Positions 56,577 through 64,000 of a DNA stretch of 64,000 bases are shown here, piece by piece. Below the pieces are notes generated by a model. That model was not told the DNA's origin, made no database searches, and saw nothing but the letters and a program-made list of their open reading frames with translations. Location of the stretch: assembly GCA_947498325.1 (NCBI GenBank), contig CANMKE010000001.1, forward strand, positions 62,001 through 126,000. The letters run 5' to 3'. How positions within the stretch are numbered: position 1 is the first letter of the stretch; each line of letters opens with the position of its first letter. This stretch comes from an uncultured Persicobacter sp. (lineage in GTDB: Bacteria > Bacteroidota > Bacteroidia > Cytophagales > Cyclobacteriaceae). The position numbers and the translations under genes were made by a program.

Positions 56577-57335
56577 TTATAAATGGAGCTTCAGCCCATC
56601 GTAGGCTAAATTGACGCCCATTGGGAGGCCAGCGTTCACACTGCTGTGCAAACCCATATGGTGACTCATATGGGTAAAGTATGTTTCTTTGATGCCCAGG
56701 TTCTTCGCCAGTTCCAGTGCTTCTTTCAGCGTGAAATGCGAGTAGTGTGGCTGGTGGTGAAGTGCATTCAGCACCAGTATTTTACTGCCAGCGATTTTCG
56801 GCCATTCCGTTTCTGGTAACTGGTTCATGTCGGTGATGTAGGTGAAATCGTTGATCCTGAACCCAAAACAAGGCATTTCCCCATGCAGCCCATCGATGGG
56901 AATCACTTTGGTATTGCCAATATGGAAAGGTTTGCCGTTGAGGGTGTGCGTATTGATTTTGGGCTTACCGACATAATTCCCTTCAAATGCATAGGGGAAC
57001 TCAATTTTCAGGCGTTCAATCACCTGGTCCCTGCCGAATACATCAATGCTTTTATTCAATGAAAAATTATAGCCGCGGATGTCGTCAAGGCCAGCAATAT
57101 GGTCTTTATGTTCGTGGGTAAGCAGTACAGCGTCGAGGTCGGGGATACGTTCGCGGAGCACTTGCTGGCGGAAGTCGGGCCCGGTGTCGATAATAATATG
57201 GGTGTCTTCAGTTTCGATATGAACGGAACATCGCAGTCGTTTGTCACGGAAATCGAGGGAGGAGCATACCTGACAGTCGCAATTGATGATCGGTACTCCC
57301 TGGGAGGTGCCTGTGCCTAAAAAGGTGATTTTCAT
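56577..57335 (-). CDS. MBL-fold metallo-hydrolase (PhnP-like)
   Basis: 252 residues. The HxHxDH motif is THEHKDHIAGLDDIRGYNF, with further metal ligands in GLHGEMPCFGFRI and THMSHHMGLH; IGT-like start GTGTSQGVPIINCDCQVCSS carries a Cys cluster. The pattern fits PhnP/phosphodiesterase-type enzymes that cleave cyclic phosphate or related esters. Substrate not shown by sequence. It is read from ATG 57335 and lies 11 bp before the small gene on the same strand. Confidence 0.88.
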   Translation of the reverse strand: MKITFLGTGTSQGVPIINCDCQVCSSLDFRDKRLRCSVHIETEDTHIIIDTGPDFRQQVLRERIPDLDAVLLTHEHKDHIAGLDDIRGYNFSLNKSIDVFGRDQVIERLKIEFPYAFEGNYVGKPKINTHTLNGKPFHIGNTKVIPIDGLHGEMPCFGFRINDFTYITDMNQLPETEWPKIAGSKILVLNALHHQPHYSHFTLKEALELAKNLGIKETYFTHMSHHMGLHSSVNAGLPMGVNLAYDGLKLHL

Positions 57336-57346
57336 ATGGATTGAAG

Positions 57347-57616
57347 TTACACCGGCTGTGCCAGTATGTTTTGAAATAATTGCCTGCTCGCCGGGGAGAG
57401 CTCCTGTTGATCAATCGGGAGCTCGCGCAAGATCTGTAACAGGCAGTTGATGCGCCCTTCGAGTGGGTAGAATTTGTTTACGATAACAACGCCTTTTTGA
57501 TGGAGCAAGCACCAGCCGGATTTAAACTGCCCTTTTTCAAACCTTAAGGTGTAGGCTGATTCCGCAAAGATGTCCTCGAGTTGCGAAAGGAAGTTTTTGG
57601 TATATCTAACAGTCAT
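57347..57616 (-). CDS. Small hypothetical protein
   Basis: 89 residues from ATG 57616 (MTVRYTKNFLSQLED). A longer frame to 57679 would add a hydrophobic 21-residue start; the shorter one gives a soluble helical protein and is preferred. No family is recognised. It ends 11 bp before the MBL gene starts, suggesting co-transcription. Confidence 0.6.
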   Translation of the reverse strand: MTVRYTKNFLSQLEDIFAESAYTLRFEKGQFKSGWCLLHQKGVVIVNKFYPLEGRINCLLQILRELPIDQQELSPASRQLFQNILAQPV

Positions 57617-57665
57617 GCAATAGCTGGGGGGATTGATAAAGGCGAAAAATAAGGAGTTTTTAAGC

Positions 57666-57700
57666 AAAAAAAAAGGCAATGCTTTACCTGCATTGCCTTT
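57666..57700 (-). terminator. Terminator after the response regulator gene, minus strand
   Basis: AAAGGCAATGC (57672-57682) pairs perfectly with GCATTGCCTTT (57690-57700). On the minus strand it is followed by a run of T (A run 57666-57674). It is 17 bp after the response regulator stop. Confidence 0.88.
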
Positions 57701-57717
57701 CTGAGCGTATAGTTTGC

Positions 57718-58092
57718 TTATTTATTCCCAAGGGTGTATTTCTTAACGGTTTCAACCAAAGCGTCAAAATCTAACGGCTTAGGTAAAAAGTCATTAATAC
57801 CTACGGATTTAAAATCCTCCATTGTATAATTTCGTGCATTTCCTGTAATCGCAACAATCGGCACTTGATTACCTTGGTCACGGATAGCCTTGGCGCATTG
57901 CATACCATCCATTTGTGGCATATTGATATCCATCAATATCACATCATAATCTTTCTTAGCGACCTTATCCATAACTTGCTTGCCGTTTTTTGCAGAGTCA
58001 ATGTCGTAGTTTTGGATAAGTAGGATTTTTTTTGTTAGAGTTTGTATTACTGAACTGTCTTCAGCAATTAACACCTTCTTTTTATCGGCCAT
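57718..58092 (-). CDS. Single-domain CheY-like response regulator
   Basis: 124 residues: only a receiver domain. Phosphoacceptor Asp55 (VILMDINMPQMDG), acidic pair AEDSS near residue 12, Thr83 (AITGNA) and Lys105 (LPKPLD) are in place. Without an output domain it must act on a partner protein. It overlaps nothing and lies 2 bp after the hybrid kinase, its likely phosphate donor. Confidence 0.95.
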   Translation of the reverse strand: MADKKKVLIAEDSSVIQTLTKKILLIQNYDIDSAKNGKQVMDKVAKKDYDVILMDINMPQMDGMQCAKAIRDQGNQVPIVAITGNARNYTMEDFKSVGINDFLPKPLDFDALVETVKKYTLGNK

Positions 58093-58094
58093 TT

Positions 58095-61000
58095 TTATTG
58101 ATTTTTATAAGTATCTAAGAAACTCTTATATTCACTACTAAACCTATCAAATAGTTTGCCTATTTCCTCCAAATCTTGATTTAGTTTCGAATATGGTGAT
58201 TTTTTTAGTGTTTGTTCTGTATTTTTCACTTTCTCAGCAAGCTGATCGACCCCTAAAGTGGCGGCATTTCCTTTAAGGGTATGCAAATTACCTAAAATAT
58301 TTTTATATTCTTGATTTTGTGCAAAAATAGTTGCTTCAGATAATAACTCCTTTGTTTCCAAATCGAAATTTTCATATACTTCCGCAATCAATTCATATCC
58401 GCCAATATCATAAAGCTGATCTACGATCGCTTTGTTTAAAGCACTGCTCTTTTCTTCGATTATTTTTGGCTCAATGGTCTTTTTTTCTGATAAGGCAGGG
58501 GCATATTCTTTCACTTTCTGAATAATTTCCTGTGCGCGTATCGGTTTGGCCAGGTAATCGTCGAGCCCTTCCTTGATGAACCGCTGCCGGTCATTTTCGA
58601 GGGCGTAGGCGGTCATGGCAATGATCGGCGGACAATTTTTCAGTCCAAGGGCCTTGATGTTTTTGGTGGTTTGTACCCCGTCCATCTGTGGCATCTGGAT
58701 GTCCATAAACACCAAATCAAAGCTATTTTGCTGTACCTTTTCGATGGCTTCTTGTCCGCTTTCAGCCGTCATCACTTTGCAACCTGCTTTCAGTAATATT
58801 TCCGAAGCAACCTTTCTATTGATAAAATTATCGTCCACCAATAAAACCGATGGCGTAAAAGCGATGTTGCTCAGGGAGTCTGTTACCAGTTCTTTTTTCA
58901 GGTTCCTGATCAGCGGTTCGTGTTCCTGCTGAGGGATGCCCGCCTCAAAGGTGAACCAGAACGTACTGCCCAGCCCCAGCATGGAGTTTACATTGATTTC
59001 CCCATTCATAAGCCTGCATAATTTTCGGCAAATGGTGAGCCCCAGGCCTGCACCAGAGAATGTTTTCGTGGTGCTGTGGTCGCCTTGTTCAAAAGCCTGA
59101 AAGAGGCTGTTGTGGTAGGCGGGGTCAATGCCAATTCCGGAATCCTTCACTTCGATGCGTAACTTGTAAACCTGCGCTTTCTGCTCTTCGACCTTTAAAT
59201 AGATATTAATGAACCCTTTGGCTTCGGTGAATTTGAGGGCATTGGCGGTCAGGTTGGAAAGGATCTGCAATAGCCTCGTTTCGTCGATCAGTAAGTGTTC
59301 AGGAACATTTTCGTCGATGATATATTCAAAATCCACGCCCTTGTTTTCTGCCTGAGGGCTGAAGAGGTTGAACAGTTTGGTGATCGTTTCGCGGATGTTT
59401 TTTGGCGCAGGGCGAAGCTCCATTCTTCCTGACTGAATTTTAGACAGGTCGAGAATGTCATTAAGGATTTCCATCAGCGTTTGTGAGGACTTGCGCAGGG
59501 CATCCACGTATTCGGACTGTTCCTCGGTCAGGTGGGTGTCCTCGATCAGGTCCACCATCCCAATAATACCGTTCATCGGCGTCCGAATTTCATGGCTCAT
59601 ATTGGAAAGGAAGTTGTCTTTGGCCTTGATGGTATTGCGCAGTTTTTCCTGTGTTTTGTTGAGCTCACTCATATCCCTAAGGTAACCTTCGAGTTCCAGC
59701 GGGCCATTTTCATTTTTAATATACCTCAGGTGGAGAAAGCAATAAATTGGCCGTCCAGATTTCTGAATAACAAAAACAGGCTCATTGGCAATCTGTTTCT
59801 GGCGTAGCAGGCTTTCTTCAAAATGGCGGGCAGTACCTTTGTAGAGGTAAAAGTCACCAACATTTTTCCCTATCAGGTCGGCAGGGGTGTAGCCCATTAC
59901 TTCGAGCGCACTCGGGGAAACCATGGTCACCTTGCCCCTGAGGTTGCACCTGAAATATACATCGGGCGATCGTTCGAATATTTTTCGGTATTTGCGCTCA
60001 TTGAGTGTCAGGCTCAGCTGTTCTTTTTTCTGATCGGTATAGTCCTGCAAAATAAGCTCCACCTGCTGCTGGTTTTTGCGCGGAATGAAGGTCATGACCA
60101 TAAACTGGGTCTTGTTCTTATTGGGCTGTACCTGGAAAAACTCTGCGGTTTGAGCCTCCCCCTTACACACTTTTCCCCAGATTTTCTGCCAGTCACCATC
60201 TATCAGTAACTGATTTTTTTCTGGGCAACTTTGTCCCGTGTGGGTAGTTTTCTGGTGTTCCTGCCAAAATTCAGTGTACTTGTCAGAGGCTTCGATAATA
60301 TTGGCCTCCATATCCAGAATGGCAGAAAGTACAGGCGGCCGGTGGGCGGTGAGTTTGGCGCTATACGGCAGCTCTTTCTCCTTGTCGGTAATCGCTTGTG
60401 CAATCGCTGGGGCAATAATTTCCAGGACCAGCAAATCCTTCAAGCTGTATTTGGTGGATTCAAAGCGGTTGATGAGCAACAGGTGACCGATCGTTTCTCC
60501 TGACCATTGCAGCGGTAGGTGAACGATGTGCTTTGGTACGGTACCCCCGAAATCCAAATGCTTAAAACGTTCCTCCTCCAAAAATGAAGGGTGCGTGTTG
60601 GGCATGATTCCCTTGATGAGGGTTTCGGGCAGGTTAATGTCTTCGAAATCTGCCCGTGCTTGCCATTCGAAGAGCGCCCCAGGCTGATTTTCGGTGGTGA
60701 TCAGCTGAAGGCAAGCGTAATCAAAAAGGATTAGGGACCGCATGTTTACCGCAATGGAAGGGAACCATTTGCTGTCCTGGTCGATATTACGCATCCAGAT
60801 AGGCAGGCGCTGAAAGATTTCCTGCGCACGGTTGAGCAGGTAGGATGCTTCCAATGGGCGCACGGCCAATTTAATACTATAAGGTCCCTCCTGATCTTTC
60901 AGCAAAGAAAAGGTGCAGTGGAAAATTTCGTGATTTTTTCCACTGGTCTGTATCTCAAGGGAGATGGTGAAATCCTTATCTCCTTTCAAAATGAGCTGCT

Positions 61001-62321
61001 CGAGTTTTTTGCGCAACTCTGGTGCTTGTTGCCCGACAATGCTCATCAGTGAAATTCCCCTTACCTTGTGCTGCGGCCTGGCGAGGGAGCGGGCAAGGGA
61101 GATGTTTACATACTCGAAGTTTCCGTTGAGATCCAGAAAGCCGATCATCTCGTCGAGGTCATCGAGCACATGATAACGCAGGGTCTGTTTGGTTTTTCTC
61201 GGGCTTTCCTCCTTTTGTTGGATGGAAGTGGAAACGAGGGTGATTAAATTAGTGCGGCTGTTGATCTTGCCAGGCACACGGAAAAAGTCGAGCTCAATGT
61301 GTGAAAACTGGCTCTCGACGGCCTTGCAATGGATAGGGTCAAATTCATGGAGGCTTTCAGGGTAATACTGTTTCCTGAAAGTTGTTTTGGGATCCATATT
61401 TTTCGGCACGATGAACTGGTTGAGTTTTCGGCCGAAAAGCTGTTGTGCATTTAATTGGAAAGCATTGGCAAAAGTATGGTTGCAACTCAGGATGAACCCG
61501 TCGGGGGTAACATTGACGATCATCGGGCCAAGTGCCCCTACGGTGCTTGATAATACTGAGCTTGAACTGATCTCGCGGGGGATGGTCGCGATGATGAACC
61601 CAGAGAAAACATCGTCCTCAGGGTAGCGGGGAATTCCCGTTTCCTGGACCATAATATATTTTCCCCATTTATTTTTCAGGCGGTAATCCAGGCGATAATT
61701 TTTTCTATTGCTGAGGGCTTGCTTCATCTTAGAGCGTACCTCGAGAAAATCATCGGGATGAATCAGGTCCACCCATTCTTTTATCAGCTGATCGCTCGGA
61801 ATTCCCGAGAAGTTTTGCCACTCCTCATCAAAGCTGTAAACGTTGTCGTAGTCGTTGGTTTTTCGGGTCATCACCGCCGAACTCGGAAGGTCGAGGTTGG
61901 GCTGGTTGTTCTCCTTGGTCAGTTTTACAAAAATCCACTGCGCCACCCCGAAATTAATGGTGGACAAGGACACCAGGATGGAGCATAAATCTTTGCCGTC
62001 ATGGTGGGGGATGGCCACGGTAATTCCTCCTGAATAAGCGAGGCTGTGCTTGAGGATGTTTTGCTGTTTCTGTTTGTAGTTGACGATTTTGGTGAAGAGC
62101 TCACTTTGCTCAATTTCACTTTTTTCATTGACGTCAAACAGGGCAAGGCAGGCATCATTGGAAGCCTTGATCTCCCCGCTGGTATTAACTACAATGGCAG
62201 CGGTGCTGGCTTCCTGCACCAGCAACTGAATTTGCGAGTTGCCGCTTTCTTTCAGCCTTACCAACTCTTCAATAAGCTCGTCCTTTGATTTATGGGACAG
62301 GGATTTATGGTCTCCAATCAT
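58095..62321 (-). CDS. Hybrid sensor histidine kinase with PAS, GAF, receiver and HPt domains
   Basis: 1408 residues, no membrane segment. Several PAS domains (about 1-500 and 760-900), a GAF-like domain (about 520-650), HisKA with phospho-His near 911 (FLSNMSHEIRTPMNGIIGM), an HATPase (about 1010-1125; VKDSGIGIDP, GAGLGLTICRKL), a receiver domain (about 1155-1262; LVFMDIQMPQMDGVQTT) and an HPt domain with the phospho-His near 1349 (LHTLKGNAATLG). The complete phosphorelay His-Asp-His is thus in one polypeptide and can pass to the separate Asp55 receiver encoded just downstream. Confidence 0.93.
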   Translation of the reverse strand: MIGDHKSLSHKSKDELIEELVRLKESGNSQIQLLVQEASTAAIVVNTSGEIKASNDACLALFDVNEKSEIEQSELFTKIVNYKQKQQNILKHSLAYSGGITVAIPHHDGKDLCSILVSLSTINFGVAQWIFVKLTKENNQPNLDLPSSAVMTRKTNDYDNVYSFDEEWQNFSGIPSDQLIKEWVDLIHPDDFLEVRSKMKQALSNRKNYRLDYRLKNKWGKYIMVQETGIPRYPEDDVFSGFIIATIPREISSSSVLSSTVGALGPMIVNVTPDGFILSCNHTFANAFQLNAQQLFGRKLNQFIVPKNMDPKTTFRKQYYPESLHEFDPIHCKAVESQFSHIELDFFRVPGKINSRTNLITLVSTSIQQKEESPRKTKQTLRYHVLDDLDEMIGFLDLNGNFEYVNISLARSLARPQHKVRGISLMSIVGQQAPELRKKLEQLILKGDKDFTISLEIQTSGKNHEIFHCTFSLLKDQEGPYSIKLAVRPLEASYLLNRAQEIFQRLPIWMRNIDQDSKWFPSIAVNMRSLILFDYACLQLITTENQPGALFEWQARADFEDINLPETLIKGIMPNTHPSFLEEERFKHLDFGGTVPKHIVHLPLQWSGETIGHLLLINRFESTKYSLKDLLVLEIIAPAIAQAITDKEKELPYSAKLTAHRPPVLSAILDMEANIIEASDKYTEFWQEHQKTTHTGQSCPEKNQLLIDGDWQKIWGKVCKGEAQTAEFFQVQPNKNKTQFMVMTFIPRKNQQQVELILQDYTDQKKEQLSLTLNERKYRKIFERSPDVYFRCNLRGKVTMVSPSALEVMGYTPADLIGKNVGDFYLYKGTARHFEESLLRQKQIANEPVFVIQKSGRPIYCFLHLRYIKNENGPLELEGYLRDMSELNKTQEKLRNTIKAKDNFLSNMSHEIRTPMNGIIGMVDLIEDTHLTEEQSEYVDALRKSSQTLMEILNDILDLSKIQSGRMELRPAPKNIRETITKLFNLFSPQAENKGVDFEYIIDENVPEHLLIDETRLLQILSNLTANALKFTEAKGFINIYLKVEEQKAQVYKLRIEVKDSGIGIDPAYHNSLFQAFEQGDHSTTKTFSGAGLGLTICRKLCRLMNGEINVNSMLGLGSTFWFTFEAGIPQQEHEPLIRNLKKELVTDSLSNIAFTPSVLLVDDNFINRKVASEILLKAGCKVMTAESGQEAIEKVQQNSFDLVFMDIQMPQMDGVQTTKNIKALGLKNCPPIIAMTAYALENDRQRFIKEGLDDYLAKPIRAQEIIQKVKEYAPALSEKKTIEPKIIEEKSSALNKAIVDQLYDIGGYELIAEVYENFDLETKELLSEATIFAQNQEYKNILGNLHTLKGNAATLGVDQLAEKVKNTEQTLKKSPYSKLNQDLEEIGKLFDRFSSEYKSFLDTYKNQ

Positions 62322-62424
62322 AGCATGATGGGTTTTTTCAATGGAATTGAAGGGTAAATTAGAAAAAAATTAGCACTCTCGAAATGAATCTGAAAACTAT
62401 CAGGCCGATTATCTCCTTTTAGTG

Positions 62425-63405
62425 ATGGGCGTTGAAATATCGGTCAAGAATCACGAACTTGCAGCTTATATGGCGAAGGAATTAATGGAAGATAAATTAT
62501 TGGTGGTCATTGTTGGGCCAACAGCTGTTGGGAAAACGGCGCTTTGTGTTACTTTAGCGCAGCTATTCGGTACGGAGATCATCAGTGCTGATTCACGACA
62601 GTTTTTTAAGGAAATGGCAATAGGAACCGCAAAGCCTACCGTGGAGGAGATGGATGGTGTGGTACATCATTTTGTCGATCATATGTCGGTGGATACCCCT
62701 TACAGTGCTGGGCGTTTTGAGCTCGATGCCCTGGCCAAGGCGAAAACTTTATTTGCCACTCATGATACCGTAATTGCCACGGGCGGAAGCACGCTTTATA
62801 TCAAGGGCTTAGTGGAAGGTTTTGATGATATGCCCAAAACGCCTGAAGCTGTTCGTGCGCAGGTGATTGCCGATTATGAAGAAAAGGGACTGGAGTTTTT
62901 GGTCAAAGAACTGCGGGCCAATGATCCTGCCTATGCTGATGAAGTGGACTTGCAAAACCCACAGCGCGTGATGCGTGCCGTGGAAGTTTTTCGGGTAAGC
63001 GGTCAGCCGATGTCTTTTTACAGAAAAAACAAGCTGGATGCCCGTCCTTTTAAAATGCTGAAAATCGGTTTGGAACGGGAGCGTGAGGAATTATACGACC
63101 GAATCAATCGCCGTGTGGACATCATGATTGAACAAGGCCTGTTTGAGGAGGTGGAGCGTTTGTTGCCCTATCGGGAGGTGAATGCACTGCAGACGGTAGG
63201 GTATAAAGAGGTTTTTGATTATATGGATGGGCAATATGATCGGGAAGAGGCTATACGCCTTTTAAAGCGAAACACCCGACGATATGCTAAACGCCAACTG
63301 ACTTATTTTAAGAAGGATGAGGAGTTTCATTGGTTTCATCCTGAGGATGAAGCGGGAATCGTTGCTCTGATTCGGGAGCACCTGAAAGGTGATGTCAAGG
63401 AATAG
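62425..63405 (+). CDS. miaA: tRNA dimethylallyltransferase
   Basis: 327 residues. Walker A GPTAVGKTAL, DSRQFFKEMAIGTAKP, GGSTLYIKGLVEG and LKRNTRRYAKRQLTYFKK are all conserved. MiaA adds a dimethylallyl group to A37 of tRNAs that read codons starting with U. The start is uncertain: ATG 62425, ATG 62470 and ATG 62485 all precede the P-loop. A MITE begins two bp after the stop codon. Confidence 0.95.
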   Translation: MGVEISVKNHELAAYMAKELMEDKLLVVIVGPTAVGKTALCVTLAQLFGTEIISADSRQFFKEMAIGTAKPTVEEMDGVVHHFVDHMSVDTPYSAGRFELDALAKAKTLFATHDTVIATGGSTLYIKGLVEGFDDMPKTPEAVRAQVIADYEEKGLEFLVKELRANDPAYADEVDLQNPQRVMRAVEVFRVSGQPMSFYRKNKLDARPFKMLKIGLEREREELYDRINRRVDIMIEQGLFEEVERLLPYREVNALQTVGYKEVFDYMDGQYDREEAIRLLKRNTRRYAKRQLTYFKKDEEFHWFHPEDEAGIVALIREHLKGDVKE

Positions 63406-63407
63406 CG

Positions 63408-63778
63408 GCTGTTGCATAACGAAATTCTTTGAATTTGGCACAAAAGATTATTCTGATAACTGTACGGATGCACCCAATGTCATTAAGTTAAGCACCTTAC
63501 CCCGTAGAGACGTTATTTTTAACGTCTAACACAACGCTGATTTTTCTTGGATTAATTCAAATGGTTACGTGAGACATAATGAATTATGCCTTTACATGCA
63601 TTTCAAATTTACACCTGAGTCAGCCCAAAATCCTTAACTTAATGACATTGCGGATGCACCTATGTGTGTATCCAAACCACACAAAATTTATGATGATTCG
63701 GGCAGACACACAGGTCAGCCCATACAGTGACGAAATAAAATTTCGTGGGACAAAATCAATTTATGGTTAGGCAACAGC
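63408..63778. mobile_element. MITE-like element, copy 2 (outer element)
   Basis: 371 bp, non-coding. It is bounded by GCTGTTGCATAAC (63408-63420) and GTTAGGCAACAGC (63766-63778), inverse complements with one mismatch. Its interior 63460-63727 is similar to 37074-37332 in inverted orientation. It starts two bp after the miaA stop codon. No clear target duplication is seen at the outer ends. No transposase is encoded. Confidence 0.8.
63475..63650. mobile_element. 176-bp inner MITE core, copy 2
   Basis: Same length as copy 1; ends are CAATGTCATTAAGTTAAG and its inverse complement (18 bp, perfect). On the inner element's reverse orientation it is flanked by a perfect 10-bp direct repeat GGTGCATCCG, which fits a target duplication from insertion into the outer element. 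Confidence 0.78.
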
Positions 63779-63867
63779 GCCGGGCTAAGTTATTTCATCC
63801 CCTCGGGAGTTTCTTTACTTTAGTAGATTTCTTATTAAATCACTTAGCCTGTGGGCAGGATAATGGG

Positions 63868-64000
63868 CTAACTATTCAAAATCTCCACCAACCGTACCAA
63901 TTCCTCGTTCAGGGGCTTTGGTGTTTCAATGGCGGTTTTAAAATCGGTATAGCTGATCTCATCTTTGATAATGCCAACCATTTTACCATGATTGCCATTC
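63868..64000 (-). CDS. pfkA: Probable 6-phosphofructokinase, C-terminal 43 residues
   Basis: The 5' part lies beyond the right edge. The visible end NGNHGKMVGIIKDEISYT and LVRLVEILNS fits the C-terminus of ATP-dependent PfkA, where G-x-MVGI-x-x-x-x-I-x-YT is conserved. The enzyme phosphorylates fructose 6-phosphate in glycolysis. The call rests on a short piece. The stop codon is at 63868-63870. Confidence 0.65.
   Translation of the reverse strand, partial: NGNHGKMVGIIKDEISYTDFKTAIETPKPLNEELVRLVEILNS

Noticed and set aside
63579-63770. 63-residue open frame inside the MITE copy 2
   Set aside because: It covers repeat DNA with inverted ends, is not kept in copy 1 in the same form, and has no transposase motif.
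63401-63782. Target-site duplication at the outer ends of MITE copy 2
   Set aside because: The flanks (AATAGCG on the left, GCCGGG on the right) do not match beyond chance, so no duplication can be claimed.

Overview
The window reads as chromosomal DNA of a Bacteroidota bacterium, most likely of the Cytophagales (Persicobacter/Flammeovirga-like). Evidence: a full set of Bacteroidota-typical families (SiaABC-like partner-switching proteins, a S46 dipeptidyl-peptidase, an IPExxxVDY protein, DUF6913-like protein beside dapA, carboxypeptidase-regulatory-domain proteins, an Lgt with a large insert), several upstream matches to the Bacteroidota promoter box TAnnTTTG, and few Shine-Dalgarno sequences. 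No rRNA, tRNA, CRISPR array or prophage was seen.

Layout. 1-7.6 kb: end of a Lys/Met-rich protein, ruvC, a flippase-like membrane protein with a GT2 glycosyltransferase, a secreted regulatory-domain protein, then a compact run of a DppC-like permease, a GAF-PP2C phosphatase and a polysaccharide deacetylase. 7.8-17.4 kb: tatD, ansA, an ExbB/small membrane protein/ExbD/ExbD energy-transduction operon, plsC, a 972-residue membrane-TPR protein and a LolD-type ATPase. 17.5-28.9 kb, all minus strand: cheR, cheB, a GAF protein, a large sensor-PP2C phosphatase (SiaA-like), a SiaB-like kinase, a SiaC-like protein with its threonine at residue 68, a terminator, then a TerB-like/ABCG-like fused transporter, a lipoprotein and a small secreted protein. 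This is the most interesting functional cluster: it looks like one signalling module ending in a transporter.

29-42.7 kb: cdd, a saccharopine-dehydrogenase-like protein, ligA-DUF6913-dapA, nadE, lgt, a POTRA/beta-barrel protein and a DPP7-type S46 peptidase. 42.8-52.5 kb: MORN protein, two outer-membrane barrel-like proteins, a subtilisin, aminopeptidase P, a lipoprotein, rnc-fabF-acpP. 52.8-63.4 kb: IPExxxVDY protein, an A+T-rich orphan immunity-like gene between hairpin repeats, an NFACT/RqcH-like protein, an MBL hydrolase, a response regulator with a 1408-residue hybrid kinase, miaA. The right edge holds the C-terminus of a probable phosphofructokinase.

Non-coding DNA is richer than the genes suggest. 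Two inverted-orientation copies of a non-coding mobile-like repeat (37.07-37.33 kb; 63.41-63.78 kb) each contain a 176-bp core with perfect 18-bp terminal inverted repeats flanked by a 10-bp direct repeat, which suggests a MITE nested in an older MITE. Fragments of that core, plus 67-bp near-perfect direct repeats containing two hairpins, surround the immunity-like gene at 53.3-55.0 kb.
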